This document shows positions 1-10,372 of a DNA stretch of 64,000 nucleotides, piece after piece. The position numbers and the translations under genes were made by a program. Under the pieces are notes generated by a model. It ran no database searches and was not told the DNA's origin. It saw only the letters and a program-made list of their open reading frames with translations. Numbering within the stretch: the first letter of the stretch is position 1; every line of letters starts with the position of its first letter. This stretch comes from Micromussa lordhowensis (taxonomy: Eukaryota > Cnidaria > Anthozoa > Scleractinia > Lobophylliidae): positions 12,457,412 through 12,521,411 of the forward strand of contig OZ026604.1 in NCBI GenBank assembly GCA_964020085.1, in the 5' to 3' direction.

Positions 1-2
1 CG

Positions 3-909
3 CATCACGGAAATCTGAGCGTTATTTACATTGTGCAAAATCTGTTCCATCAATGCAAAGGCAACCGAAGCATCAGTTTAAACAGTCATTACTTGGTCCT
101 TTTCAAGAATCCTCGGGATAGACTGCAAATTTTGTCTCTAGTCAAACAAATGTATCCAAGTAAACCTGCTTGGTTTATCAAAGAGTACGAAGAGGCGGTG
201 CGAAGACCATATGGATATCTTTTTGTAGATCTCAGGCCAACGATTCCAGAGAGATGTAGATTGCGAACAAATGTCTTACCCGGAGAAGAAAGATTCGACA
301 AAGGATTCGACGAGAATAAAATTTCTCAAGAACTGCTCCAGTACGTTAAACAACAAACTCTGATGGTGCCCCCGCCAATTTCGGAGATGCAACGCATTCA
401 GAATAATATGGATAATCTCCTGTATTGTACAAACCTTGGAGAGGACCAAAAAGCGAAGCACTACATGCAGTGGCAAAACAAGTTTTTTACCGGCTATAAA
501 CACCAGCTCAAATCTTTAATACCTGAAGCAACAATACCAACCCAACCCCAAGAGCCAAATTTCTACGAATGTGCTGACAGGCGATGTACCAACTGCGCTA
601 AACCCCGTTCAAGAACCACCAGAAATCATACCAGCGACTCAAGTTCAAGTACCAACTCAAGTGACAGCCCCACAAGCCTTATCTACTTTGGCAACCTCTT
701 CCTCTATCTCATCTCTCTGCCTCCCTCCCTCCATTTTGACTCCCCCTCCCACAGTCGAAACGCTGTCACCAGTTAGAAAGCGTAAACGCCCCCAGTCTGT
801 CAAATTTGTAAATTACCTGGACTATGAACCGAAAAAAGCCTCTAGACGATCTCGACGTCTACACAGGACTTCGCCTTACAAGTACTCTCAGTACGATGAA
901 GACGATTGA
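3..909 (+). pseudogene. Polinton-type DNA-packaging ATPase, C-terminal part, frameshifted copy
   Basis: The window edge cuts into this reading frame. The start matches the part of FtsK/HerA-like (A32-type) packaging ATPases downstream of Walker B: a Ser-His-His motif, then QNLFHQ, then the SLNSHYLVLFKNPRD signature at about 87-130. A non-ATPase tail follows: a helical segment rich in Gln and Lys (about 330-520), a Pro/Thr/Ser-rich linker, and a basic C-terminus with RKRKRP and SRRSRRLHR clusters ending in DEDD. Compared with the copy at 53618, about 5 bp are missing near 557-560, so the frame changes between the first part (to about 560) and the second (571-909). This copy keeps four or five codons after FHQ that the other copy lacks. 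Known role of the family: pumping the element's DNA into capsids. This copy is probably non-functional. Confidence 0.8.
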
Positions 910-1530
910 TTGCATCTTAATTTCCTGATACTTTACTCATAAACATTTTGTAGTTGTTGTCATTTTGGTGTATTCATTTCAAATCTGTGTGGATTATTTT
1001 TTTGTATTCGCTAATAACAATCAATAAAGTTTCTTAAGAAAACGCGTTCTCCAAAAAAATATTTATTGTCGCGTGTTGACAATTAATTAGCGCTCTGAAC
1101 TTCTATTGTTGTAATTTCAATGGTAGAGCTGTCCCATGAACTTTTCCGTTGGAGTTTGTATGCAAATCTAGGATTGAAAGTGGAGTTCACTGCGTGACTA
1201 ACGGAGCGGAAAACTCGAGCAGTTAGCTAAGCCGAATAATATATTCACTCTGTCTGTGTTAAAGAGCCCGGCTTCGAAAATCGGAGAACGATTTCAAAGA
1301 AAGCTAGAGAACCTCAGAATAATTACGCAAAGCAGTGCGTGTTTGTCTGTAAATTACCAAATAGATGTGAGGACTGATACGCAAGCGTTCAAAGCAGCTT
1401 GAAAATCATCGACGCTAGCGAAAAAAGCCATCTTCACGATTAACCTTTCAAAATTCGAACAACGTTTTCAAATTTGCAGCGAGTTCAAGTTGAATAAAGG
1501 AATGACGCTTTCGAATCTACGCGCTTTTAT
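895..1530. repeat. Terminal repeat of the large Polinton-like element, extra copy
   Basis: Matches 54551-55250 in direct orientation and 28519-29207 in inverted orientation. It begins at the last codons of the ATPase-tail gene (Asp/Glu codons and TGA) and ends at CTTTTAT followed by TTTAAA (1531-1536). Roughly 60 bp present in the other two copies are missing near 1255. It contains a poly(A) signal, AATAAA, at 1023-1028. Its continuation into the same flank as at 55257 shows that it was copied together with its surroundings rather than inserted separately. Confidence 0.85.
1023..1028 (+). promoter_or_regulatory. Poly(A) signal AATAAA
   Basis: Canonical hexamer about 115 bp past the stop codon at 909, inside the terminal repeat. 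The equivalent at 54678-54683 is also about 115 bp past its gene. In the inverted repeat the complement lies at 29066-29071, serving the left terminal gene. Confidence 0.6.
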
Positions 1531-1924
1531 TTTAAATATGTAATAGACTCTACATGAGCCGATCAGGGTTAACTATCAGCGGGCAAGTCTGGGTAACCTT
1601 ATTGTTTTCGTTTTACTAGAGCGATGCTTATTAGTAAACCTATAGCGAATTAGTATGCAGGAAATCCACATTGGTATGCAGGAAGTCAAAAATTATTTTG
1701 CAGGAAGGAAGGGAAGTCCAAGGGAAGTCCGGAACGCGGATTAAAATGCTGAACATATACCACTGTATTGGCTTAAAGACTCGTGTAAAGTTTTTCATCA
1801 GTCATTGGTCAGTTTCGATCCGTCTTTTTTTAGTCAAATTGCTAGCGTTGAGGTCCATGTATAGTTAGTCAAATTAAGTCGATCTGTTTGAAGTCCGTTT
1901 CTCGGTATCATTTGCGTCGTTTAC
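1531..1924. other. Duplicated flank without recognisable gene
   Basis: Repeated at 55251-55640. No coding motif or transposon end was seen. The short reading frames here keep no domain. Confidence 0.6.
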
Positions 1925-2625
1925 GTAGGTAAGGCGCCGGTAGCTGTTAACATCTGTTAAGTGGCGTTTGTTCTAAGTTAGTGTACCAGCTTTCAAGAAT
2001 CAGTCGTTGAAAATAGTTCGTACTGTAGGTTAAGCATTGAGCAGTGTCCCAGTCAATGTTGTGGTTTGTCAGTTGATGATGTACAGCAATGTGATTGTTG
2101 ACATCACCATTTCTCGTGGCTCGTTTGTGTTCAGTCAGTTTCTGCCAGTCTCACCAGCGCCGTAGCTAGTAACAGGCCAACTGAGGCACTTGTCTCGGTC
2201 ATTTCTCTGGCTTTTTTTTGTTTATAGTACCTAATACCTAGGAAGAGAACTCAACCATGGACTGATTGCCTCAGTCATAAGTTATTCATAGACATTGCCT
2301 CAGTCAATTTTTTTTTTTTTGGCTACGGCCCTGCTAACCAATGTAGGAGGCCTGGCAGTCGGAGCATTTGATCTTGTAAACTGCTCCCTGTCTGTTGTTG
2401 GGTTCGTCCCTGTCTTTAACGTTGGTCAGTAAGTGTCTTAACGTAGTCGTAGGTTTGTGGGCAACGCGGATGTAGGGCTGTAGGAGATGTGAGATGGTCT
2501 CAGAAGTGCCCTTAAAATAAGGTATAGTCACTCTAGTAACAGGTGTCGGGTTCCTGTTCGTTCCGTCAGCTTCGGTAGGTCGGTAAATGTTTCGTCTAAT
2601 AAAGTCAGCGCTGGAATTGTTCTTG
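1925..2625 (-). pseudogene. Penelope-like retroelement, C-terminal GIY-YIG endonuclease region
   Basis: Read on the minus strand, translation from about 2625 gives the region joining the reverse transcriptase to the endonuclease (FIRRNIYRPTEAD, then TIPYFKGTSETIS). The nuclease starts around GAVYKIKCSDCQASYIG. It continues, after a 180-bp insertion, with EHKRATRNGD and HHQLTNHNIDWD and on to a C-terminus near 1925. A stop replaces a sense codon within QTPLNRC-QLPAP, and the frame shifts near the insertion. In Penelope-like elements this domain nicks target DNA. The reverse transcriptase itself is missing, so this is a dead 3' remnant. Confidence 0.8.
2157..2336. mobile_element. 180-bp MITE inserted in the GIY-YIG fragment
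   Basis: Flanked by a 4-bp direct repeat, ACCA (2153-2156 and 2337-2340). Short inverted ends share GCCGTAGC/GCTACGGC. Removing it with one ACCA joins the YIG and ETGRN parts of the nuclease, which fixes the boundaries. It contains two CTGAGGCA-type internal repeats and a T-run at 2308-2320. The element is present at the same site in arm B (55876-56051), so it predates the duplication. Confidence 0.8.
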
Positions 2626-2638
2626 TGAAAAACACAAG

Positions 2639-3250
2639 GTAATCTAGACTAATTCTAGTGCTAGGGTCAAAGGTCAAAGATTATGCAAGCACAATTTTTC
2701 AGGTGGGTTTACCCTACTAAACGCAAAAACTCTAGCCGGTCACGATTAGTTAACCTGGTAAACAACACGCAGCGAATAATACTTTTAATTGCCAAGACCT
2801 ATTTACACTTTGATTACGTAGTTTATCAGTTCCATAGAAGTCATTAATATTTTTAAAATCCCAGACAGCAATTTATATTGTGCTAGGGATGTATTTGACA
2901 GCAAAACTATAAACAATATTCTGCAATCGATTATTTTAGCGACAAACTTTTTAACAAACATTTCGTCTTAAAAATCCATTATTCGAATTTACTTCCGAGT
3001 ATGAAAAACGAAACTTAGGCAAATAGTAAATTGTTACGCATTTTCTCAAATCAGAATTTGATTGTTCTGCCGGAAATCATGTTTTGACAAATTTCATATA
3101 TTTTGTCCCGCTTAGGCGAGTTGTCCCTAGAAGAGCGTTTACAAGGCACCCCACATTTAAAACATTTAGAACAATATTTATCAAGACAAAAATGAAGCTT
3201 TTTAACAGTATCTACATGTAACATTGTACTCTGTTAACTTATAGCTTGTT
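2639..3250. repeat. R1 dispersed repeat, partial unit
   Basis: Shares successive blocks with the R1 units at about 6250-6870, 19900-20500 and 60780-61400. The blocks are the 'ctctagccggtcacg' block, 'ttaacctggtaaa', 'atcccagacagcaat', 'atcatgttttgacaaatt' and 'catctacatgtaac'. No intact protein. The LINE fragment begins just past it. Confidence 0.75.
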
Positions 3251-3268
3251 TACTTCGGCCGGTGCACT

Positions 3269-3975
3269 AGGCCTGACATTATTGCTGTCACTAAAACCAG
3301 GATTAAATTTCAATTCCAAAACCTACTAGAATCACTAGTCACACCGCGACCCTAATTGATCATATCGATACCAATACAGTTACAGGGTGGACCTCTGGGG
3401 TTATAGCGGTTGATTTCTCTGATCATTTACCAATATTCTGCACAATCGAAACATCAAATTAGAAAAATGGGAAATTTTACTTCAGAGACTATAGCAAGTT
3501 TAACTCTGAATCATATCTTCAGGACATCTGTGCTGTTGATTGGAATGTTATCTTTGGTAAATGGAATAATCTGCATGAAGCAACAGCTAGGACTATCGAT
3601 ACACTTAAATTAATTGTAAATAAGCATGCACCCCTAAAACATGTGTATAGAAGGAAACAAAAGCAATTACAAAGACCTTGAATCTCTAAGGGAATACTTA
3701 ACTTCATTCAAACTAAACATGCTATGTACAAAACCCACTACTTATCTAAAGACGCAGTCAAAATTGGTGAATATAAAAAAAACTCAAATAGAATAAACTA
3801 TCTACATCTGTGCGAAGCATGTTCTTTGGGTATAGCAGAGATAATGCATCACCATGTTACAATCTTTTAGGAATTCTCAAATTCGAAAATGTGTACAAAT
3901 TAAAAGTGGCTCTCTTTGGGCATAAAATTCTAAATGGCTTAACTAACTTTCCAACAATATTTCATAGAATCGCAT
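3269..3975 (+). pseudogene. CR1/L2-like LINE fragment (endonuclease end plus RT-terminal piece)
   Basis: Translation gives RPDIIAVT-TRI, a strand of an apurinic-type endonuclease. After an internal deletion comes LIDHIDTN followed by SGVIAVDFSDHLPIFC, the C-terminal catalytic Asp-His region of the same domain. A linker and a short HKILNGLTNFPTIFH segment, typical of the region after the reverse transcriptase, follow. A 1-bp deletion at about 3352 breaks the frame here; the arm B copy keeps that spot open. Most of the reverse transcriptase is missing. Confidence 0.7.
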
Positions 3976-4144
3976 AATTGAATAAAATCTTGCATTCTGA
4001 TTGGTTTACGAAGCGAGATATTTAGCGTGGAATTACGAGTTGGAAACTAGGCTAGGTGATATTGCCTTGCATCTACGTAACAACTGTCGTCAAACTGTAA
4101 CATAACAACTGCAAAAACGTTTTTATATTAATTATGCAATTCAA

Positions 4145-4192
4145 GGAAAATCCATTACCTGCCTCGTGAATTCCGCGTTAAATTGCATTTGG

Positions 4193-4238
<46 letters not shown>

Positions 4239-4287
4239 TTCGCGTGCAATTTAACGCGGAATTCCCTCGTCAGGTAATGAATTTTCC
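4145..4287. repeat. Long near-perfect palindrome (foldback, about 65-bp arms)
   Basis: Arms read ATTACCTG..CTCGTGAATTCCGCG and the complement back to CAGGTAAT. The loop is centred near 4213 (CATCGCTTCGCGATTCG). The arms include GAATTCCGCGTTAAATTGCA and ACCGATATCGCAC. The same structure sits at 58637-58776. It could extrude as a cruciform; a small foldback MITE is the likeliest origin. Confidence 0.85.
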
Positions 4288-5236
4288 TATAAAACTTTTA
4301 AACACGCAATTTAATTTATGCTATGTCATTGTAATTTCCATCAAGATGGTGAGCTTTTTAAAAGGTACATAACTTCACCTGTTTGAACTTTGATATTTTA
4401 AAATAAATCATGTTCCCTAACCTCAAAAATCCTAGGAGAGCTGTAAAAGAAGTTTTGGATGCATTTCTTACAAAATAGAGAGGTTTGCTTCGACCAGCTG
4501 CTACAAAAACCTGAACGGGTTTTGAGCATAATTAAAATCATTTTCAAACATAGGCAGCCAATGTTGAATTCTTGGAAAGAGCTAAGACAAACTGTTGTGA
4601 ATTTGCTGGGGTGGTGTTTTCTTGAGAGTCAAAATTTCGTATTTAATAAATACACAAAGTCAAATACGAGCGGCACTGCGAAATAAATCATAGGAAATTA
4701 TACATTTTATCCATAAAAAAAACTATATACATCATATTCAAATGTAAGATTATGGGTACTTTAAAACTGCGAAAATTAGCGAAAAACCATGCGGAAGAAA
4801 ATGTCTTCACATTAGTGTTAAAATTATAAAAACACGTTTCGTGTTTGATCTCAGAAGGGAGTGAATTAAAAAGCATGGTTGCTGATAAGTTCTGTAAGCG
4901 GTTGTACACTAAGTTTCTACAAGAGAAATCACCACATAAAAACGTATACATGCCAATGAAGACATTAAAGATCAGAAATTTCATTTTCAGAGCACACGTA
5001 AAGCCTCTTATTGGGGGAGCAAAGCCACTATTTTATGAACCAAAAAAAGAATCTGTAAAATTTAAACGGCACATTAGATTTTTGCAGACAAAAATGTGCT
5101 ACGGGGAAAAAAGAATTCCAACAAGTTTCATGGCATGATCAATAAGTCGGCTGCGTATGTACCAGATTCTACTCTTGTTGATAATCTTGCTATATATTGC
5201 TTTAATATAATAGACGTATATGTACAGTTGGAAGGC
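4288..5236. repeat. R2 dispersed repeat
   Basis: Repeats at 58780-59768 and, more diverged, at 18545-19300 and 22270-22700. The minus strand at about 4984-4765 translates to a stretch with FNSLPSEIKHETCFYNF, which resembles the tail after a LINE reverse transcriptase. That would make R2 partly a LINE 3' remnant, but the match is short and I do not call a gene. Confidence 0.6.
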
Positions 5237-5878
5237 TTAATGTGGCTCGAAACAGCTTCCAGTACTTTCTAAGACTTGATGGGTCATTATAACCACTTTA
5301 TATCGGTTGATACAATAATCATGGTATCAAAAAAACTGTCCAATCATCGGTGAACAACTGTCAATTTTGTTTAACAATAGGTTACCATAGCAAAAATATG
5401 AACTGTTAAAGACACCTTTAATTTTAGCTTTAAGCACCCCAATTTTTATTATCCAATTGTAATTAACATGATAAGATGCAACTTTTTGCAAAGTTTAAAA
5501 AAATTCTACGAAGCGGCTTCAGACTTCAGAGGCACCTTAGATTTACGGTGCCTCTGAACCCTCTTCGTAGAATGTTTGTAATCTTTGCAAAAACCTCCCT
5601 CTTATCATGCTTACTACAATTCAGTTATAAAAACTCGGGGTCCCCGCGGTCGTTTTTGAGTTGTAAGCGCTTAAAGCTGAAATTGAGGGTGTTTTTAGCA
5701 GGTCATATTGTTGCTATGGTAACCTATTGTGCCACAAAATTGACAGCAAGTTGTTCACCAATGATTGGGCAGGGTTTTTGATATCTTGATGTTGGCTTCA
5801 ACCGATATAGACTGCTAATAATTACCCATCAAAATATAAGTCTTTGAAAGCACTGGAAACTGTGTCCAGCCACCTTAA
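5237..5878. mobile_element. TTAA-flanked foldback element (642 bp)
   Basis: Bounded by TTAA at 5237-5240 and 5875-5878. The whole left half (TGTGGCTCGAAACAGCTTCC inward) pairs with the right half (read inward on the other strand: GGTGGCTGGACACAGTTTCC), with a centre near 5545 (GAGGCACC..GGTGCCTC). TTAA target sites and GGTGGC-type ends fit a non-autonomous piggyBac-like MITE. No transposase is present. The arms near the centre carry TTCTACGAAG, also found in the element at 14607. The same element is at 59769-60420. Confidence 0.8.
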
Positions 5879-6019
5879 AACAAGCCTCTCTCTTCTATTT
5901 TTCAAGCCAAAAATAAAAATAGAAACTTTTGATATGGTTTCTAAAAGTAATAAAAATAAAAAAAAATAAATAAAAATAGGAAAACATTTATCTCTTTTAC
6001 CAAATACTTCGCCTTTTGC

Positions 6020-6047
6020 TTTTGTTGTTGTTGTTGTTGTTGTTGTT
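6020..6047 (+). repeat. (TTG)n microsatellite
   Basis: Nine TTG/TTG-like units at the edge of the R1 unit. The counterpart near 60562-60586 is shorter, so the tract differs between the duplication arms. Confidence 0.9.
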
Positions 6048-6059
6048 TTTTCAGGCTAC

Positions 6060-7200
6060 CTATCCATCCCCAAATTATGTGACTACTTTTATTTTTTCAC
6101 CACTCTTTAATTATTACTCAGTCTATTTAGGCTATAAAAATAGGGGGGAACAAAGGGCCCGTGCTTATTTCATTTCCAACTTGTCTCACCTAAACAGCAT
6201 TATTAAAGCAACAATCGCCGAAATTGGTTATCGTATGTCCTGTTCATAAGCAGTTAGGCTAATCTCGACTAATCCTAGTGCTACGGTTACCCAAGCAAGA
6301 AGGTAAAAGATAGCCCGCATTCGGGAGCAACGTTTTTCAGGTAGGATTACCCTACTACTCGCAAACACTCTAGCCGGTCACGCTTTAGTTAACCTGGTAA
6401 ATGACACGCAGCAAATAATAATTTTATTGCCAAAAGCTATTTACACTTAGATTACGTACTTTATCAGTTCAATTGAAGTCATTTCAATTTTGAAACTCAC
6501 TTAAAATCCCAGACATCAATTATTTTTGTGCTAGGGATGTATTTGACAGCAAAACTATCAACAATTTTGCAATGGAACATTTTAGTGATAGTAGCGACAA
6601 ACATTGTCACGAAAATTTCGTTTAACAAAACCCACAATTCTTCTATGTAAAGCAAAACTAAGATAAGTTGTAAATTATATAATATGCAGTTTCTCAAATC
6701 ACAATTGATATGTTCTGCCGGTAATTTATCATGTTTTGATAAATTTGATCTATTTTGTCCCGGTAGGCACTCCACGTTAAAAACGTTTGGAATAGTATTT
6801 ATCAAAATAAATGAAGCTCTTTAGTAGCATCTACATGTCACGTTGTATCGATCTCGTAACTTATGGCTGGTTTCTTTCGGCGTGCACACTCTCTAGATCC
6901 ACCCCCTATTGTTTATTCATCTATCATGTTTGAGTAACATAAGGGGAGATTGTTTTGCAGATCTACTCACAGGTACGCGATCTTGATATTCTTGCTAAAG
7001 ATACCCTGAGGTAATTCCTTTAACTGGTTTCGTCCTAAGTTCCTACCAAGAAATAATCACACTCAGTGTCAATTGAAAGAGCAAGGAAAATGTCAGCTGT
7101 GTGATTGAAGGTTCCCTTACACAGATATGAATATAGGGTTACAAAACGCAACAAAAATTTAAAAAAAAAAGCGAAAAAGGAAAACATTGATGTCTTTTAA
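6060..7200. repeat. R1 dispersed repeat, near-complete unit
   Basis: Corresponds to units at 60590-61735, 61736-62900, 62900-64000 and 19301-21520. Ordered blocks: an AGGGGGGAACAAAGGG-like start, 'attattaaagcaacaatcg', 'ctctagccggtcacg', 'catctacatgt', 'ctctagatccaccccctattg', 'cacagatatgaatataggg'. No open frame is conserved across units, so I see no gene. Its relation to an autonomous element is unknown. Confidence 0.8.
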
Positions 7201-7423
7201 TTAATCAGGCTTAGCATACAGGAAAAGGAGGATTTGTTTTTCTCGGATCGGAAACTCAAAAATGATCGATTGTCAGCACGTAATTGTTCAGCGTGTGGTT
7301 TTTGTATTTTTTCCCGTTAAATTTTACCAAACTATACCAAATAAGCGTAAGTACGATTGTACAAATTACGTGCGCAATATATTCCAGCGCTTGCTCGAGC
7401 ACCTCTCCACCTCGCACACATGT

Positions 7424-7607
7424 TTTTTGACAGGACAAATCTTTACAAACTCCTCCCCCGGATCGCAGTTTTTATCGCTTAATCTCGCTGAAACGCTCAC
7501 GTATTAGCTCGCGACATTTTATTACAGTGAGGAGATCGAGCGACTTCGTGCGCACAAGAAAAACTGCGAACTGGGGGAGGGGTTTGCAAAGATTTGTCGT
7601 GTCAAAA
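7424..7607. mobile_element. Foldback MITE (about 184 bp)
   Basis: Inverted arms: TTTTTTGACAGGACAAATCT at the left pairs with the complement of AGATTTGTCGTGTCAAAA at the right. Inner parts (CTCCTCCCCC, GCAGTTTTT) also pair. Just outside the left arm is the 38-bp block at about 7384-7421 that recurs inverted near 17240-17278. Confidence 0.65.
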
Positions 7608-8210
7608 ATAAGCTGATTTAGCAAAGACAACGCGACGTCAAATGACGACGTGATGATGGGCGGAGTAGTCTGGATCCGACTTCCGGTGCCAATGTTGACG
7701 TTGTCAGGTCAAGATCGCGTTTCGTTCACGACAGCGATTCCCTTGTTTTCACATCGCGGTCACAACGTGTGGATTTTTGTACTGTTTTCAAGTTGAAAAG
7801 GAAAAAAAAATCCTTATATGTAAAGTGATATTTGATGATATGATTTTTGTATCTTCAAATGGGAAAGCGAGCTTTTTAAGCTATTTTGATACCACGCTAA
7901 ACTTATAGCTTGAGAACTCAACAAAAAGTTGCCTCAATTATCCAAGTGCGCTTTCGTGTGGTTTCCCGGCTTTTGACCAAACCTTCGTTGGCTTTTGAAC
8001 TGCCTCCGGTGCATTTTTTATAGTCCTATGGATAAATATTAAACCGTTGTGTTTCCCACCATGAAATGTTAGTTCAGTTTCGATTGAATTCACCCTTGTC
8101 ACAAGGCGGCCATATTGGATATTGCGTATGTACTTTAGGCATGAAATCGAGGCGATGTGTGGTAACTTACCAACATCACAAATGCGTCTGCTGCTTCCGT
8201 GAGCATTGAG
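7608..8210. other. Region upstream of the SWIM/YqaJ pseudogene
   Basis: Relatively CpG-rich at 7620-7770, then AT-rich. It may hold the promoter and first exons of the pseudogene that follows. I found no clear start codon with a matching splice donor. Confidence 0.35.
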
Positions 8211-10187
8211 GTTTGGCACACTAACCTTGGCGATGTCCCTGTCATCACTGGCTCGTTTATCGAGAATTTTGCTCGAGAGAACCTTCCGATAAAGGCTTCA
8301 TTATCACGAGGATATAAATTTTTCCACGAAAGTTTCGTACACCACACTGAAGGTTAGTTGGCATCAATTTCTCCAAAGCCTTTTAGAAACACCATCTTAG
8401 ATCAGTTGCTGTTTTATTTCAGTGAGAAACGCATCAAATGAGGTTGGATGTACTATTCGTTCCCGTTGTTTTCGAAGCATGAAAAAGAACGAGGAGCCTC
8501 ACTGTATTATGATCAGTTTTGGGCCGCAGAGAGACGTCCCTGAGATACAATCGTTTTCTTGCAGCTGTGCTGCCGGTAAAGGGTTGTGCCATCACACCAT
8601 AGGGTACTGTATACACTGTCCCACTACCAACTCCTAGGATTGAGGAGCATTCCACCCATTGCTCCAAAAACATCTTTACCTCAGGTTCGTATCAAATGAC
8701 TGTGATTTTCTTCAAGTTCCATGGGAAAGAAATTGCCAGTCTTTTCACCGGATTATAGACCACTTTCATAAATGGCGACTGATTATAAGCTTAAATTCTT
8801 TTTCAAATATTAAGAAAAACCTTTCTAACCTCATTTTGAATTTGGTAATTCAAAATAATTTTTACTGTGAAACGAGGTTAGTAAGGCCAATTTAAATGCA
8901 TACAAAATAATTTTGAATTGGCAGCCATTTATGAAAAGGAGTGTTCATAGTGCTACGCGGTGCAACATTTATTTTTGAAAAGGGTCTGTTACCAGTAAAA
9001 ATGCTGATAAATTTAGATATGCCTTTCATAGTTTTATTTTCATTTTAGACATGGCATATTCCCAACAGATTAGATGGGATTCAGCCAAGACCATTGACAG
9101 AAGTCATTGTGGAAAAACTGTCATGTCCAACAGACATCCAACCTAAGAAGAAACGAAAAATAACTGGTGTCACATCAAAGCTATATAAACCATTTAAACA
9201 GTCACTAGCAGAACTGGATGTACCAGCAGCTCTTGGACCCCTCATTAAGGATAGTAGTCCTGAACTTGGCTTTTTGAGAATTTTGCCTGAGGAGGGACGG
9301 GACACTCCCTTGGTTCATTGTAGATTTGGATTAGTACCAAAAGGCTCTGTTTTGTCATATCAACAACCACTCACTGCAAAGAAATCCTTAAATTTTAATT
9401 CTGATATTTCTCCCCCTGGTTTCAATTTTCCTACCCTTTCATTTCCACCCATTGTGCTAGAGGAGAATCAGCAACTCCATTTCGATAGTCTTCAAATTAC
9501 AGATGAACAGTCAAAGGAATTTTAACTTCAAACTAGGGAACAGTCATTCAGCAAAGACTGGTATCGGTTAAGGAAATTTCGCCTTACTGCATCAAATTTT
9601 AAAAGTATTTGCTCTATGCAAAAAGATTTTGAAGCTCTTGCAACCAGGTTGTTAAAGGGAACAAAAATACAAACAGCTGCGCTGAAGTATGGCTTAGAGC
9701 ACGAGGATGAAGTTGCAGAGTTTTATGCTAGAAATTTTGGTCGGTCGGTTTTTAAGTTGGTTTTGTGATTAACCCAAGAGTCTCTCGTCTTGGTTGTAGT
9801 CCAGATAGGAGGGTATATTACCCTTCAGAGAGTTCACCTTGGGGTCTGTTTGAAATTAAATGCTCCATGGCAGAAGAGCTCAAAGATATAAAATACTTGA
9901 AACAAAATCCCACTACAGGAGTTTACTCCCTAAAAAAGAGCCATCAGTATTATTTTTAGGTCATGGGCTGTGTAGGGCTCACTGGTGAAGGGTGGTCTGA
10001 CTTTTTCCTTCAGTGTAAGAGGGAATTTCATTATGAACGGATATATTATGATGCTGAGTTTTTCTCAAACATGATGGAAAAACTTAATTTATTTTATTTC
10101 TGTTACTACCTTCCTGCATTAGTGGCTTCAAAAATAGTGAATCCTATAGCAATTAAAATACAATGGATGGTTGTTACCACATGTTAG
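8211..10187 (+). pseudogene. SWIM zinc-finger / YqaJ-type nuclease gene, degenerate, with introns
   Basis: Three exons can be followed. Exon 8211-8352 ends at a GTTAGT donor. Exon 8423-8684 follows a TTTATTTCAG acceptor and encodes a SWIM motif (C-S-C, six residues, C-H-H). Exon 9049-10187 follows TTCATTTTAG. It encodes a basic linker (PKKKRKI at about 9142) and a YqaJ/lambda-exonuclease-type PD-(D/E)XK domain: FRLTASNF (about 9580), GLEHEDEVAEFY (about 9691), CSPDRR (about 9790), GLFEIKC (about 9844) and HQYYF-VMG (about 9945). The family digests or processes DNA ends with metal-binding Asp and Glu-x-Lys residues, which are still visible. Lesions: frameshift near 8597 after the SWIM motif, stop at 9523, frameshift near 9755 at a GGTCGGTCGG duplication, stop at 9957. 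The start is missing. The convergent Harbinger transposase next door suggests one transposon, but that is inference. Confidence 0.8.
8353..8422 (+). other. Intron of the SWIM/YqaJ pseudogene
   Basis: GTTAGT donor and TTATTTCAG acceptor, 70 bp. The reading frame before (phase 1) and after joins correctly. A second GT-AG intron follows at 8685-9048 (GTTCGT to CATTTTAG). Retained introns argue that this copy did not arise by reverse transcription. Confidence 0.65.
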
Positions 10188-10372
10188 CAGTGTTTCACAT
10201 TAGACTTACCGTTGTGAAACAATGTTATCTTTGATTGAGAATTACAAAGGGCTTGTACAACTGAAAATGAACTTGATGATTTATATAAAACACGCCTGTT
10301 CGACAGCCTTTGATGTAAATGTGTTTAAAGCTAAAGTACTTTTTTCTAGTATACTGTAACATTTGTTGCAAA

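Larger units (their letters stand above)
1..7200. repeat. Long direct duplication, arm A (partner 53670-61735)
   Basis: The whole stretch recurs in the same order and orientation from 53670 onward, with scattered substitutions of a few percent by eye and several indels. Landmarks pair as follows: ATPase stop 909/54565, terminal-repeat end 1530/55250, MITE 2157/55876, palindrome 4145/58637, foldback 5237/59769. The two arms stop matching near 7190 and 61735, inside R1 sequence. Arm B carries an 882-bp insertion at 57560 that is missing here. Explanations are a segmental duplication about 53.7 kb apart, or two haplotypes joined in assembly. The sequence alone does not decide. Confidence 0.9.

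Noticed and set aside
4688..4984. LINE-tail-like minus-strand frame in R2
   Set aside because: A short suggestive match only; mentioned under R2 but not strong enough for a gene call.
6020..6047. Poly-Leu start of a 77-codon frame
   Set aside because: Comes from a TTG microsatellite at the edge of R1.
6497..6805. 102-codon minus-strand frame in R1
   Set aside because: Not conserved in the other R1 units.
9081..9305. Minus-strand frame over the YqaJ exon
   Set aside because: Shadow of the plus-strand gene, which has the recognisable domain.
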